NCBI RefSeq assembly: GCF_006151805.1
Contig: NZ_VDDA01000007.1
Location: forward strand, 124,001 to 188,000
DNA length: 64,000 bases
Direction of reading: 5' to 3'
Origin: Methylobacterium terricola
GTDB taxonomy: Bacteria; Pseudomonadota; Alphaproteobacteria; Rhizobiales; Beijerinckiaceae
Positions 16,039 through 26,397 of the stretch are shown here, one piece after another (positions within the stretch are counted from its first letter, which is position 1; each line of letters starts with the position of its first letter). The position numbers and the translations under genes are program-made. Under the pieces are notes generated by a model. It searched no databases. It was not told the DNA's origin and saw only the letters and a list, made by a program, of their open reading frames with translations.

Positions 16039-16359
16039 CCGGAAGATTGGCGCGACCTCCCTCCTCCTCCCGACGGATCCCGGGCGTGTCCGGGATCCGC
16101 AAGCGAGGACCGACGTCGGTGCGGGGAGAGGGCCGTGTTCCCGTTCAGGAAATGCGGCGAGGGGAGGCGCAGCCGGAGCGAGGCCGAGGGGTGTGTCCGG
16201 AGGAGCCTCTTCCGGCACCTCACCCTCGCCCTGCGGCCTTGCCGCGCCCTCCGAACGAGGGCGCGGCTCTCCCCCCGCCCGCCGGGCGACAGGAAGGCAC
16301 GCGCTTCATCTTCGCACCACCAGCCCATCCCCCTCTCTTCTTCCGAAAGATCCCCACCC
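16039..16359. repeat. Intergenic region with dispersed repeat family 2
   Basis: No gene is supported here. From about 16180 to 16310 it holds a GC-rich element that, read on the minus strand, matches the element at about 43850-43990. Shared pieces are GCGGGCGGGG, GCCCTCGTTC, CGGCAAG and GGTGAG. Both copies also hold a CCGGAAGAG-type motif. It separates the binding-protein gene from the zinc dehydrogenase gene in an otherwise tight operon, so the element was probably inserted. Confidence 0.55.
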
Positions 16360-17370
16360 ATGAAGGTGCTCATCTGCGACGAGCCGGGCCGCCTGCGGCT
16401 GACCGAGCGGCCGGAGCCGGTCCCGGCCGAGGGCGAGGCGCTGGTGCGCATCCGCCGGGTCGGGATCTGCGGGACCGACTTCCACATCTACCAGGGCAAG
16501 CACCCGTTCCTGCAATATCCGCGGGTGATGGGCCACGAGCTGTCGGGCACGATCGAGCGCGCCCCGGCCGGAAGCGGGCTCGAGGCGGGCCAGAACGCCT
16601 ACATCGTGCCCTACCTGTCCTGCGGACATTGCGTCGCCTGCCGAAAAGGCGTGACCAATGCCTGCCAGAACATCAGCGTGCTCGGCGTCCACTGCGACGG
16701 CGGCATGGCCGAGCTGATCAGCGTGCCGGCGCGGAACGTCGTGCCGGTCGGCGACATCCCGCTCGACGACGCCGCGATGATCGAGTTCCTGGCGATCGGC
16801 GCCCACGGCGTGAAGCGCGGCGGCATCGGCGCCGGCGACCGCGTGCTGGTGGTCGGCTCGGGGCCGATCGGCATGTCGGCGGTGATCTTCGCCAAGGCGC
16901 GCGGCGCCCATGTCACCGTCATGGACCTGCGCGAGGACCGGCTGGCCTTCACGCACGATGCGCTCGGCGCCGACGCGCTGCTCGTGGCCTCCGACGACGC
17001 CGAGGCGAAGGCCGGGGCGGCGACCTCCGGCGACTTCTACGATTGCGTGATCGACTGTACCGGCAACCGCGCCGCCATGCAGCGCGGCTTCGGCTTCGTC
17101 GGCCATGGCGGGCGCTACGTGCTGGTGAGCGTAGTGCGCGACGACATCGTGTTCTCGGATCCCGAGTTCCACAAGCGCGAGACCACCCTGTTCGCCAGCC
17201 GCAACGCCCAACCCGACGACTTCGCCGAGGTGGTCCGCCAGATGCAGGCCGGCCGCGTGCCGACGCAGGCGTTGCGCACCCATCGCGGGCCGCTGGCGGC
17301 GGGGCCGGACCTGTTCCGCGACTGGCTGCGGCCGGAGGCAGGGGTGATCAAGGCGATCCTGGAGGTGTGA
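16360..17370 (+). CDS. Zinc-dependent medium-chain dehydrogenase (LgoD/threonine-dehydrogenase-like)
   Basis: A 336-residue MDR enzyme. Catalytic zinc ligands are seen in VGICGTDFHIYQGKHPF (Cys) and VMGHELSGT (His-Glu). The structural zinc Cys cluster is CGHCVACRKGVTNAC. The Rossmann motif is VVGSGPIGMSAV. It resembles sugar-acid or polyol 5-dehydrogenases such as L-galactonate dehydrogenase. With the tagaturonate-reductase-like gene and the ABC importer it would make an import-oxidise-reduce set for a hexonate-type compound; this is inference. A dispersed repeat, not a promoter-like sequence, fills the gap before it. Confidence 0.88.
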   Translation: MKVLICDEPGRLRLTERPEPVPAEGEALVRIRRVGICGTDFHIYQGKHPFLQYPRVMGHELSGTIERAPAGSGLEAGQNAYIVPYLSCGHCVACRKGVTNACQNISVLGVHCDGGMAELISVPARNVVPVGDIPLDDAAMIEFLAIGAHGVKRGGIGAGDRVLVVGSGPIGMSAVIFAKARGAHVTVMDLREDRLAFTHDALGADALLVASDDAEAKAGAATSGDFYDCVIDCTGNRAAMQRGFGFVGHGGRYVLVSVVRDDIVFSDPEFHKRETTLFASRNAQPDDFAEVVRQMQAGRVPTQALRTHRGPLAAGPDLFRDWLRPEAGVIKAILEV

Positions 17371-17374
17371 TGCC

Positions 17375-17488
17375 GCAGCGCCTTCGAACGAACCCGTTCG
17401 ACGGCGCAAGGCAAGCCCGGACGGGCGTCGGCGCTGAGGCGCCGGACGCCTTGGCATCGCCGTCTCGATGCCAAGGCGCGAGGGGATG
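17375..17488 (+). repeat. Dispersed ~115-bp repeat, family 1, copy C
   Basis: It has the same core as copies A and B: CGGCGCAAGGCAAGCCCGGA, GCGCCGGACGCCTTGGCATC and CCAAGGCGCGAGGGGATGA. Here the right-hand stem is perfect (TTGGCATCG ... CGATGCCAA). It begins only 4 bases after the dehydrogenase stop and could act as its terminator. Confidence 0.8.
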
Positions 17489-17540
17489 AGGCGGGGCGCG
17501 GCGACGATCGGCCTGGGTCAGGAGCGACCGGCCCGCCCCT

Positions 17541-19133
17541 TCACGGGTTCACCCGCACCCCGACCAGATACGTGTCCGAGTGATAGCTCGACCCGATCGC
17601 GGTGCTCTTCAGCAATTCGCGGGCGTAGCTGGCGCGGATGCCGAGCCAGCGGTTGAGGCGGTAATCGAGCTTGAGGCCGGCGCTGTAGCCCTGCTCGCGG
17701 ATGCTGGTGCCCTGGTAGTCGTTGTTGATCACCGTGCCGGTCAGCGTCAGGCGCAGGTTGCGGCGCAGGTCGTGGGTGATCTCGCCGACGAGGGTGCGGG
17801 TGAGGATGCCGCTCGCGCCGGGCACGATGGTCTCGATCACGCCGGTCGAGGCGCCGACCCGGACCGAGGTGAGCGGCGTCGCCGCCCAGGTCACGGCGCC
17901 ATCGATCACCGGCCCGGTGATGTCGCGCAAGCGGCTGTCGGCATAGTGGCGCGACAGGTAGCCGGCCGAAACCTCGCCGGTGAGGAGCCGGCTGACCTCG
18001 AAGCTGGTGCCGCCGCGCACCGTGACCCCGCTGGAATCGCGGCGCAGGCCGAACTGGTCGACAGCGAAGTCGTGGATCCGGGTATCGACGAGGGTGTCGA
18101 CGAAGGGGGTGAAGCCGGGCCGGATCTCGTAGCCGGTGCGCAGGCGCAGGCCGAACTGGTTGGCGTTGCGGTCGTCCTGGCGCAGGACCGTGCCGTTGGA
18201 GAGCTGGGCGTTCTCGAAGGTCTGGCGGTCGACGAGGCCCGCCACCGTCACCTGCAGCCGGTTGAAGCTCTGCGTCACCCCGACGGTGCCGCCATAGGCC
18301 GCGACGAGGGGCCGGTCGCGGACCTGGGCGTTGAGGTCCGGGCTGCCGGCGCGCTGGGTCGAGATCGCGTAGCGGCCCTCGATGTCGACCTTGGTGTCGC
18401 GGGCGACGTCGAGGCGCAGCCGCATCGCGCCGTCGCCGTCCGGCCGGTCGGCGTTGCGGTTGTCCGGATAGGTGAGATAGCCGAAGCGCAGGTCGCCGGT
18501 GAGCGAGTGGGCCGACCAGTCGCTGTCGACCCGCAGCTCGCCCTGGCTGCGCAGGGCCATCGAGCCGCGCCGCAGGATCGAGCGGTCGGGATTCGTGTCG
18601 TAGCCGACGCTCTGCTGGAAGGCCGGGAACAGGGTGAGGCTGCCGACCCGGATGCCGAGCGGCGCGTAGGGGTCGAGGGGGTCGATCGGCCGCCGGCGCA
18701 GCAGCGGCACCGCCCCGGCGATGTCGGGCAACCCGGAGACCGGGATCTGCACGGTCGGGCGCAGGCGCAGGTCGTCGGCGGTGCCCTGCCGGGTCGCCTG
18801 CCGGGTGATGGCGGTGGTCGGCGCCCGGGTCCGCCGCTGCGGCGGCGTGCGCAGGCGGGCGCCGGAGCGGGCGGCCGCACCCTGGCCCGCCCCCGCGCGG
18901 GGCAGCCCGCCCCGGAGCGCCGGGTTGGCGCCGCGCAGCGCGAAGGTGTCGGGATCCTGGCCGCCGGGCAGCGGGCCGGTGAGGCCCGGATCGGCCGCCT
19001 GCGACAGGGCCGACGCCGCTCCCGGTGCGGCGTTCTGTGCCTCGGCCGGGCCCGCGGCGAGGAGGGAGGCGGCCAGCACCAGGGCCGGGACTCCGGGGCC
19101 GACCTGTCCGGATGTTCGCCGTTCGTCCGCCAC
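17541..19133 (-). CDS. Outer membrane beta-barrel protein (BBP2-like)
   Basis: About 530 residues. The signal sequence VPALVLAASLLAAGPAEA is followed by ~140 low-complexity, Gly/Ala/Arg-rich residues and then a C-terminal barrel of alternating amphipathic strands (VGSLTLFPAFQQSVGYDTNP, LRLRTGYEIRPGFTPFVDT, LDYRLNRWLGIRASYARELL). It ends SDTYLVGVRVNP. Such proteins occur with exopolysaccharide genes or as porin-like proteins. The start is uncertain: a GTG at 19133 is chosen to place the signal peptide near the N-terminus, but the frame is open to an ATG at 19253. The next gene is on the same strand, 116 bases upstream. No substrate can be inferred. Confidence 0.75.
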   Translation of the reverse strand: MADERRTSGQVGPGVPALVLAASLLAAGPAEAQNAAPGAASALSQAADPGLTGPLPGGQDPDTFALRGANPALRGGLPRAGAGQGAAARSGARLRTPPQRRTRAPTTAITRQATRQGTADDLRLRPTVQIPVSGLPDIAGAVPLLRRRPIDPLDPYAPLGIRVGSLTLFPAFQQSVGYDTNPDRSILRRGSMALRSQGELRVDSDWSAHSLTGDLRFGYLTYPDNRNADRPDGDGAMRLRLDVARDTKVDIEGRYAISTQRAGSPDLNAQVRDRPLVAAYGGTVGVTQSFNRLQVTVAGLVDRQTFENAQLSNGTVLRQDDRNANQFGLRLRTGYEIRPGFTPFVDTLVDTRIHDFAVDQFGLRRDSSGVTVRGGTSFEVSRLLTGEVSAGYLSRHYADSRLRDITGPVIDGAVTWAATPLTSVRVGASTGVIETIVPGASGILTRTLVGEITHDLRRNLRLTLTGTVINNDYQGTSIREQGYSAGLKLDYRLNRWLGIRASYARELLKSTAIGSSYHSDTYLVGVRVNP

Positions 19134-19249
19134 GGGCCTGCCGCTCCGCTCCGCCAGGACCCATCGGGGCGCCGGCTCCTCATAGTTAAGAGCGGTACAA
19201 TGGTCAGGGTTAAGTCCCCGTAACTGACCCCGGGACAGTCTGTCCCGGC

Positions 19250-19789
19250 TCAAGATCCCGGCGGCGCCGCGTCCCCGGGGCCCAGCGCCCGCTGCATCAG
19301 CACCGTGTCGAGCCAGGTGCCGTGCTTCCAGCCGACCGACCGCAGCACTCCGACATGGCGGAAGCCGAGGGCGGCGTGCAGGCCGATCGAGGCGGCGTTG
19401 TCGGAATCGCCGATCACCGCCACCATCTGGCGGAATCCCCCTTGCGTCGCCGCGTCGATCAACTCCGCGAGGAGGCGGCGGCCGAGGCCGCGCCGGGCCT
19501 GGTCCGGCCGCACGTAGACCGAGGTCTCGACGGTGCCGCGATAGGCCGGCCGGGGTCGGTAGGCGCCGGCATAGGCGTAGGCGACGACCGCGCCGGCCCG
19601 CTCGGCGACGAGATAGGGATAGCCGCCGTCGACGAGCGCCGCGCGGCGCCGACCCATCTCCGCCAGGTCGGGCGGGTCGAGCTCGAACGAGGCGCGGCCG
19701 GTGGCGACCGCGTGGGCGTAGATCGCGGTCACCGCCGGCAGGTCGGCCTCAGCGCACGCGCGCAGCGTGACCCCGTCATCCTCCGCCAT
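19250..19789 (-). CDS. GNAT N-acetyltransferase (phosphinothricin acetyltransferase-like)
   Basis: A 179-residue GNAT-fold enzyme. The acetyl-CoA binding motif is VRPDQARRGLGRRLL (R/QxxGxG/A). Typical PAT-subfamily features are AIYAHAVATGRASFE near the start, SVYVRPD, and GLHAALGFRHVGVLRSVGWK near the end. It probably acetylates a small amine such as methionine sulfoximine or phosphinothricin. GGAGG lies 9 bases before this ATG; longer upstream starts (19852) are less likely. It is divergent from mutL. Confidence 0.88.
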   Translation of the reverse strand: MAEDDGVTLRACAEADLPAVTAIYAHAVATGRASFELDPPDLAEMGRRRAALVDGGYPYLVAERAGAVVAYAYAGAYRPRPAYRGTVETSVYVRPDQARRGLGRRLLAELIDAATQGGFRQMVAVIGDSDNAASIGLHAALGFRHVGVLRSVGWKHGTWLDTVLMQRALGPGDAAPPGS

Positions 19790-19901
19790 CGTGGTGATCC
19801 TCCGGTGAACAGGCGCGGTGGACATGCGCAGTGGGACTTGGACGGTGGACACGGGCCCGCCGCACCTTCTGGGACGGCCCGCGCGACCTTATATCCAAGT
19901 C

Positions 19902-21896
<1,995 letters not shown>

Positions 21897-22264
21897 GCAG
21901 GCCGTACGGGAAAGCGCGGATCGCGCCCCGCCTGGCGAGCCTCGAACCGCGCTGCCGGATGCCGAGCGCCGTCGCGCGGCCCCGGAAAGACCGGGCCGGT
22001 GGACGGATCGCCGCCTGACTCGAGCCGAAGCCCCGGCGCGACAACCCGATCGATCGGCGACAGCACCCGCCAGTACACCCGCCAGTACAGCGGCACGATG
22101 ATCCGATGCCTTGACAGCGATCCATGCTTCAAGGAAATCTTGAGCAAGCAACACAGCACGCACCCCACCTTGGGCCAGCCTCTCCTCCGACGGATCCGGA
22201 CGGTGCCGCGCGCCGCGATCCGGGCCGGATGCTCGCCGCCGACGTCCGGCACGAGGAGACGCCC
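21897..22264 (+). other. Intergenic region upstream of aqpZ
   Basis: Roughly 370 bases with no gene. A perfect -35-like TTGACA is at 22111-22116, with no good -10 at the usual distance (GAAATC at 22134). A tandem CCGCCAGTACA motif is repeated at 22068-22088. It is the likely aqpZ promoter/leader region. Confidence 0.35.
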
Positions 22265-22999
22265 ATGGACATCCGCAAATGCACCGCCGAGGCGATCGGC
22301 ACGTTCTGGCTCACCTTCGGCGGCTGCGGCAGCGCCGTCGTCGCGGCGGCCTTTCCGGAGCTCGGGATCGGCTTTGCCGGCGTCGCGCTGGCCTTCGGCC
22401 TCACGGTGGTGACCATGGCCTATGCCATCGGCCACATCTCCGGGTGCCATCTCAATCCGGCAGTGACGATCGGGCTCGCGGCCGGGCGGCGCTTCCCGGG
22501 CCGGGAGGTCGGGCCCTACATCGCCGCCCAGCTCGTCGGCGCCGTCGCGGCGGCGGGCCTCCTCTGGGTCATCGCCTCGGGCGCGCCGGGCTTCGACCTC
22601 GCCAAGGGCTTCGCGGCGAACGGCTACGGCGAGCACTCGCCCGGGCAGTACTCCCTCGTGTCGTGCTTCCTCGCCGAGGTGGTGCTGACCCTGATGTTCC
22701 TGTTCGTGATCATGGGAGCGACCCACGGCAAGGCGCCGGTGGGCTTCGCGCCGCTGGCGATCGGGCTCTGCCTCACCCTCGTCCATCTGGTGGGCATCCC
22801 GATCACCAACCTCTCGGTCAACCCGGCCCGCAGCACGGGACCAGCCCTGATCGCCGGCGGCTGGGCGCTGGGTCAGCTCTGGCTGTTCTGGTTCGCGCCG
22901 GTCATCGGGGGTGCGCTCGGCGGCATCCTGTATCGCTGGCTGAGCGAGGAGCCTTCGGCGCAGGTCACCGGCCTGTCGAAGGCCGCCGCGACGCCCTGA
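22265..22999 (+). CDS. aqpZ: Aquaporin Z
   Basis: A 244-residue MIP-family water channel with six membrane helices. The two NPA boxes are [11 protein letters not shown] and [11 protein letters not shown]. The aromatic/Arg filter is consistent with an orthodox water channel: Arg after the second NPA, His in the [24 protein letters not shown] region. Cys-containing N-terminus [18 protein letters not shown] is typical of AqpZ. It allows rapid water flow across the inner membrane during osmotic shifts. It is a single gene with its own leader, not clearly tied to the neighbours. Confidence 0.95.
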   Translation: MDIRKCTAEAIGTFWLTFGGCGSAVVAAAFPELGIGFAGVALAFGLTVVTMAYAIGHISGCHLNPAVTIGLAAGRRFPGREVGPYIAAQLVGAVAAAGLLWVIASGAPGFDLAKGFAANGYGEHSPGQYSLVSCFLAEVVLTLMFLFVIMGATHGKAPVGFAPLAIGLCLTLVHLVGIPITNLSVNPARSTGPALIAGGWALGQLWLFWFAPVIGGALGGILYRWLSEEPSAQVTGLSKAAATP

Positions 23000-23037
23000 C
23001 CCCGAGGGGTGCCGGGCCGAGCAGCCCGGCGCCCCGT

Positions 23038-23529
23038 TCAGCCGGCCGCCACCTCGTCGAGGCGCCCGGCCGGGTCGTGCGGGGGCAAGCCGCGCCGGTC
23101 GCGGGCATCGCCGATCACCCGGGCCGGCACGCCGACCGCCAGGGCGAAGTCGGGCAGGTCGGCCTCGACGACGGCGCCGGCGCCGACGAGCGCGCCGCGG
23201 CCGACCGTGACGCCGGGCAGCACCGTCGCGCGCGAGCCGAGCGAGGCCCCGGCGCCGATCCGGGTCGGTCGTCGAGCGTCGTCATCGCCCGGATCGGCGT
23301 CGCCGATCACCACGCCGTGGCCGACGAACACGCCCTCGCCGAGCTCGACCCGCGGTCCGAGCACGCTGTGCGAGGAGACCTTGCAGCGCGGGCCGACGCG
23401 GCTGCCCGGCCGGATCTGCACGAACGGACCGACCCGGGCGCCGGCGCCGATGCGGCACCCCGCGAGGTCGACGAGATCCGGATGCGTCAGGCTGGCGCCG
23501 TCGTCGAGGGACACGTCGGTGATCGGCAT
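23038..23529 (-). CDS. Left-handed beta-helix (hexapeptide) acyltransferase
   Basis: A 163-residue protein made of hexapeptide turns: CRIGAGARVGPFVQIRPGSR, SHSVLGPRVELGEGVFVGHG, then IGAGASLGSRATVLPGVTVG and RGALVGAGAVVEADLPDFAL, ending in VGVPARVIGDARD. This is the pattern of sugar O/N-acetyltransferases such as WbpD/WlbB, which modify nucleotide sugars for surface polysaccharides. A His (FVGHGVVIG) sits at the usual catalytic place. It is divergent from the chain-length-determinant-like gene, so a polysaccharide role is plausible. The donor and acceptor are unknown. Confidence 0.82.
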   Translation of the reverse strand: MPITDVSLDDGASLTHPDLVDLAGCRIGAGARVGPFVQIRPGSRVGPRCKVSSHSVLGPRVELGEGVFVGHGVVIGDADPGDDDARRPTRIGAGASLGSRATVLPGVTVGRGALVGAGAVVEADLPDFALAVGVPARVIGDARDRRGLPPHDPAGRLDEVAAG

Positions 23530-23970
23530 GCGGGCGGGCTCCTTGGACCACGGGTCTGTCGCGAGACGGGAAGCCTAGGCGGCCGGCGGCCCGCGCCGCA
23601 GCACCGGCTTTCGGGGCGCCGGGCGCCGGCCGCCTCACCCGGCCGGGGCAAGGGGAGGGCACGACCCCTCGGCCGTTCGGAGGAGGCCGCTCCGTCGGCG
23701 GAGGGAGGAACGGCCTCGACGCCTCCGCCGAAGGGCGGGCAAGGGGGCCGAACGGGCGATGCCCGCCTCCGCCGCCCGGGCGGGCGGGGGCCGCCCTTAC
23801 GCCGTTCCGCGGCGTTCCGGCCCGGGACGGGGCGGACGTACCTTGCCGGGGTCACGGGCGGAGGCGGGATCCCATCACCCCGGCTCCGCCCGCGGCGGCC
23901 ACCAGCGCCCGCGGGGGAGCCGCCGAACCCGGAAGAGTCCCCGCCGCGGTCGAGCCGAAGAGAGCCGATC
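23530..23970. other. Intergenic region between divergent acyltransferase and Wzz-like genes
   Basis: About 440 bases, extremely GC-rich, with several Pro/Arg-coding frames that look like composition shadows. No gene, terminator or clear promoter could be supported. It must contain the divergent start signals of both neighbours. Confidence 0.3.
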
Positions 23971-25839
23971 TTGCTGAACAACCCGATCTGGACCGACCCG
24001 GCCCTGGCCCCGCGCCTGCGGGACGACCCGCCGGAGACCCGCAGCCTCGAGGTCCGCGACATCCTCGCCTTCCTGCGCCGCCGCCGCGCCCGCATCCTCG
24101 CCTGCGCCCTGGCCGGGGCGGCGCTCGGCGCGCTCTACGCGCTCACCGCGGCGCCGGTCTACACCGCGCGGGCGCAGCTGGTGATCGATTCCAAGATGCC
24201 GCCGCTCTTCGCCGAGCCCGGGGCCGAGTCGCGCTTCGCCATCGATACCGGGCAGATCGCCAACCAGATCGCGATCCTCCGCTCCGAGAAGGTCGCCCGG
24301 ATGGTGATCGACAAGCTGGGCTTGCGCGACGACCCGGAATTCGGCGCCGCCGCGACCCGGCCCCCGGGCCTGCTTGCCGCGATCCAGGACCGGATCGGCA
24401 CGCTGATCGAGACCGCCCGCACCGCCTTCAAGGGCGCGACCGGGCGGGCCGAGGCGGAGGTCGACCGCGGCCTCGAGACGGAACGGCGCCTGCTCGACAC
24501 CTTCGCGGCCCGGCTCGACGTGCGCCGCTCGGGCCTGGCCTACGCCCTCGACATCACCTTCGCGGCCCGCGATCCGCAGAAGGCGGCCGACATCGTCAAC
24601 GCCGTGGTCGAGCAGTTCCTGCGCGAGAAGATGGAGGCCCGGATCGAGGCCTCGCGCTACGCCACCGACTGGCTCAACGAGCGCGTCGACCGCTTCCGGA
24701 CCCAGATGAACACGGCGATCCGCGCCGTGCAGGAATTCCGCGCCACCCATAATTACCGCATCCGCCGCGGCCGGCGCGACGATGCCGACGGGCCGATGGC
24801 GAGCGCCGGCGCCCAGATCGTCCCGCGAGCGCCCGCAGACGACGAGCCCGGCACCCTGGAGGAGCTCGAATCCGCCGCCGAGACCTCGCGCAAGGTCTAT
24901 GAGAGCCTCCTCGTCGTGCTCGCCGAGGCGGTGCAGCGCCAGAGCGCGCCGGTGGCCGATTCCCGGGTCATCACCGCGGCGACCCGGCCATTGTTCCGTT
25001 CCAATCCCGGCCTGCGGCTGACGATGCCGGCAGGCGCGGCGGCCGGCGCCGGGCTGTTCGTCGCCGTCGGCCTCGCCGGCCTCCTGCTCGACGGGCGCGC
25101 CCGCTCCCGGCGCCAGGTCCGGGCGGCGACCGGGCGGGACTGCCTCGGCTGGATCCCGGCTTCGCCCCGGAGGCCGCGGCGAGGCCTCTCCGGCGAGGCG
25201 CGGACCTGCGCGGGACTGGCCGAGGGCCTGCAATGGACCCGGCTGTCGCTTGCCGCGGCGAGCCACGCCGCGCCGTTGCGCACCATCGGCCTCACCGCGG
25301 CGGGGCGCGCCTGCGGGCGCACCAAGGCGCTGGCGGCGATCGAGCTGGCCCGGCTCTACGCCGCCGCCGGCGCCCGCACCATCGTGATCGACGCCGATGC
25401 CGCCGATCCGGTGTCGCCCGATCCGTCGGGCGACCTCGGCGACGGGGAGGGGATCGTGGCCGAGCTGCGCGGCTTCGGAACCGCGGCGGCGGAGCGCTGG
25501 CGCCCTTACGTGACCGCGCTCGCGGATGGCTGCGACGTGCTGCCGCTCGCGCACGAGCGGCTGCCCTCGCCGCACTGGCTCGGCTCGCCCGCCATGGAGG
25601 CGCTGCTGTCGAGCCTCGGCGACGCCTACGACGTGGTGATCGTCGATCTGCCGCCGGTCGGCCGCTCCGCCGCCGTCCTGGCGCTGGCACCGCTCCTCGA
25701 CGGCGTGGTGCTGATGACCGAGTGGGGCCGCACCCCGCTACGCTCCCTCACCGAGGCCTGCGAGACCCTGGAGCATGCCCGCGCCCGGATCCTCGGCACC
25801 GTCACCACCGAGGTCGACCGGACCGCCCTGGACAGCTGA
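23971..25839 (+). CDS. Wzz/BY-kinase-like polysaccharide chain-length protein with degenerate P-loop
   Basis: A 622-residue inner membrane protein. TM1 is at ~42-60, a large periplasmic Wzz/GumC-type domain with coiled coil follows, and TM2 is at ~350-375. The C-terminal cytoplasmic domain resembles a bacterial tyrosine (BY) kinase. Walker A' (RTIVIDADAADP) and Walker B (YDVVIVDLPPV) are recognisable, but the P-loop reads AAGRACGRTKAL where GEGKT/S is expected, and no Tyr-rich tail is present. It is therefore likely a non-catalytic co-polymerase. The start TTG is chosen because the conserved part begins just after it; upstream frames are GC-rich filler. No glycosyltransferase genes lie beside it in this window. 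Confidence 0.78.
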   Translation: MLNNPIWTDPALAPRLRDDPPETRSLEVRDILAFLRRRRARILACALAGAALGALYALTAAPVYTARAQLVIDSKMPPLFAEPGAESRFAIDTGQIANQIAILRSEKVARMVIDKLGLRDDPEFGAAATRPPGLLAAIQDRIGTLIETARTAFKGATGRAEAEVDRGLETERRLLDTFAARLDVRRSGLAYALDITFAARDPQKAADIVNAVVEQFLREKMEARIEASRYATDWLNERVDRFRTQMNTAIRAVQEFRATHNYRIRRGRRDDADGPMASAGAQIVPRAPADDEPGTLEELESAAETSRKVYESLLVVLAEAVQRQSAPVADSRVITAATRPLFRSNPGLRLTMPAGAAAGAGLFVAVGLAGLLLDGRARSRRQVRAATGRDCLGWIPASPRRPRRGLSGEARTCAGLAEGLQWTRLSLAAASHAAPLRTIGLTAAGRACGRTKALAAIELARLYAAAGARTIVIDADAADPVSPDPSGDLGDGEGIVAELRGFGTAAAERWRPYVTALADGCDVLPLAHERLPSPHWLGSPAMEALLSSLGDAYDVVIVDLPPVGRSAAVLALAPLLDGVVLMTEWGRTPLRSLTEACETLEHARARILGTVTTEVDRTALDS

Positions 25840-26047
25840 CCTGGTGCCGCGAAAAGCGACGAGACGCCCGCCAGTCAGGCATATCGTGCATGATTGACGG
25901 GCGATTCAGCATAATGACGTCACTCGCATGCTGTAAGCGCATATCGCAACTGCGAGATCGGCGATTGCTGCGACGCACAATGGGGGTCATGGTCGGGGAC
26001 AGGAACCACAGAGTTCCACCCCACCTCCCAACTTCGGAGCCGGACCC

Positions 26048-26188
26048 ATGGCCTCCTCCCCGTCGATCGCCGCGACCCGTATCCCCGCCGTCAAGGCCTC
26101 CGCCAAGCCCGGCCTGTTCGCCGAGATGCTGCGTCTCTGGCTCGAGCACAACCGCCGCGTCGCCCAGTTCGGCATGCCGCCGCTCTGA
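26048..26188 (+). CDS. Small hypothetical protein (46 aa)
   Basis: A short frame with an ordinary GC-rich codon pattern, an ATG, and GGAG 10 bases upstream. The product begins MASSPSIAATRIPAVKASAK, has an amphipathic middle (GLFAEMLRLWLEHNRRVAQF) and ends GMPPL. The region upstream (25840-26040) is AT-richer and promoter-like. The family is not recognised. It might be a small regulatory or membrane-associated protein. Confidence 0.5.
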   Translation: MASSPSIAATRIPAVKASAKPGLFAEMLRLWLEHNRRVAQFGMPPL

Positions 26189-26335
26189 GGATGACGGGCA
26201 GGGTCCCGCCGGCCGAACCGGGTCGGCTCACCCTCCCTCATCCGTCCGGGACCGGGCCGCAGAACCCGGGACCCGGGTGCGCCGAAGCCTCGGACGGCCG
26301 CCCGCGCCCCGCGCTCGCCTGAACCTCCCGCCATT

Positions 26336-26371
26336 CTGGTCCCGGGCGCCGCTTCGCGGCCCCGGGATCAG
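26336..26371. terminator. Strong hairpin between convergent genes
   Basis: CTGGTCCCGGG..GCCGC, loop TTC, GCGGC..CCCGGGATCAG forms a ~16-bp stem with one mismatch and one bulge. It lies between the small plus-strand gene and the minus-strand ClC gene, so it may terminate both. A related sequence is found at about 55962-55993. Confidence 0.6.
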
Positions 26372-26397
26372 TGCGTGGGCTCGGGACGGCGGCACTC

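Noticed and set aside
17518..19164. A 548-codon frame with a good ribosome site at the ATG 19164
   Set aside because: Its translation is Arg/Pro/Gly-rich low-complexity sequence; the alternative frame encodes a signal peptide and regular beta-barrel strands.
22279..23970. Fusion of aquaporin-region sequence with the Wzz-like protein in one 1186-codon frame
   Set aside because: The upstream part is an out-of-frame shadow of aqpZ and of a GC-rich gap; the family sequence starts near 23971.
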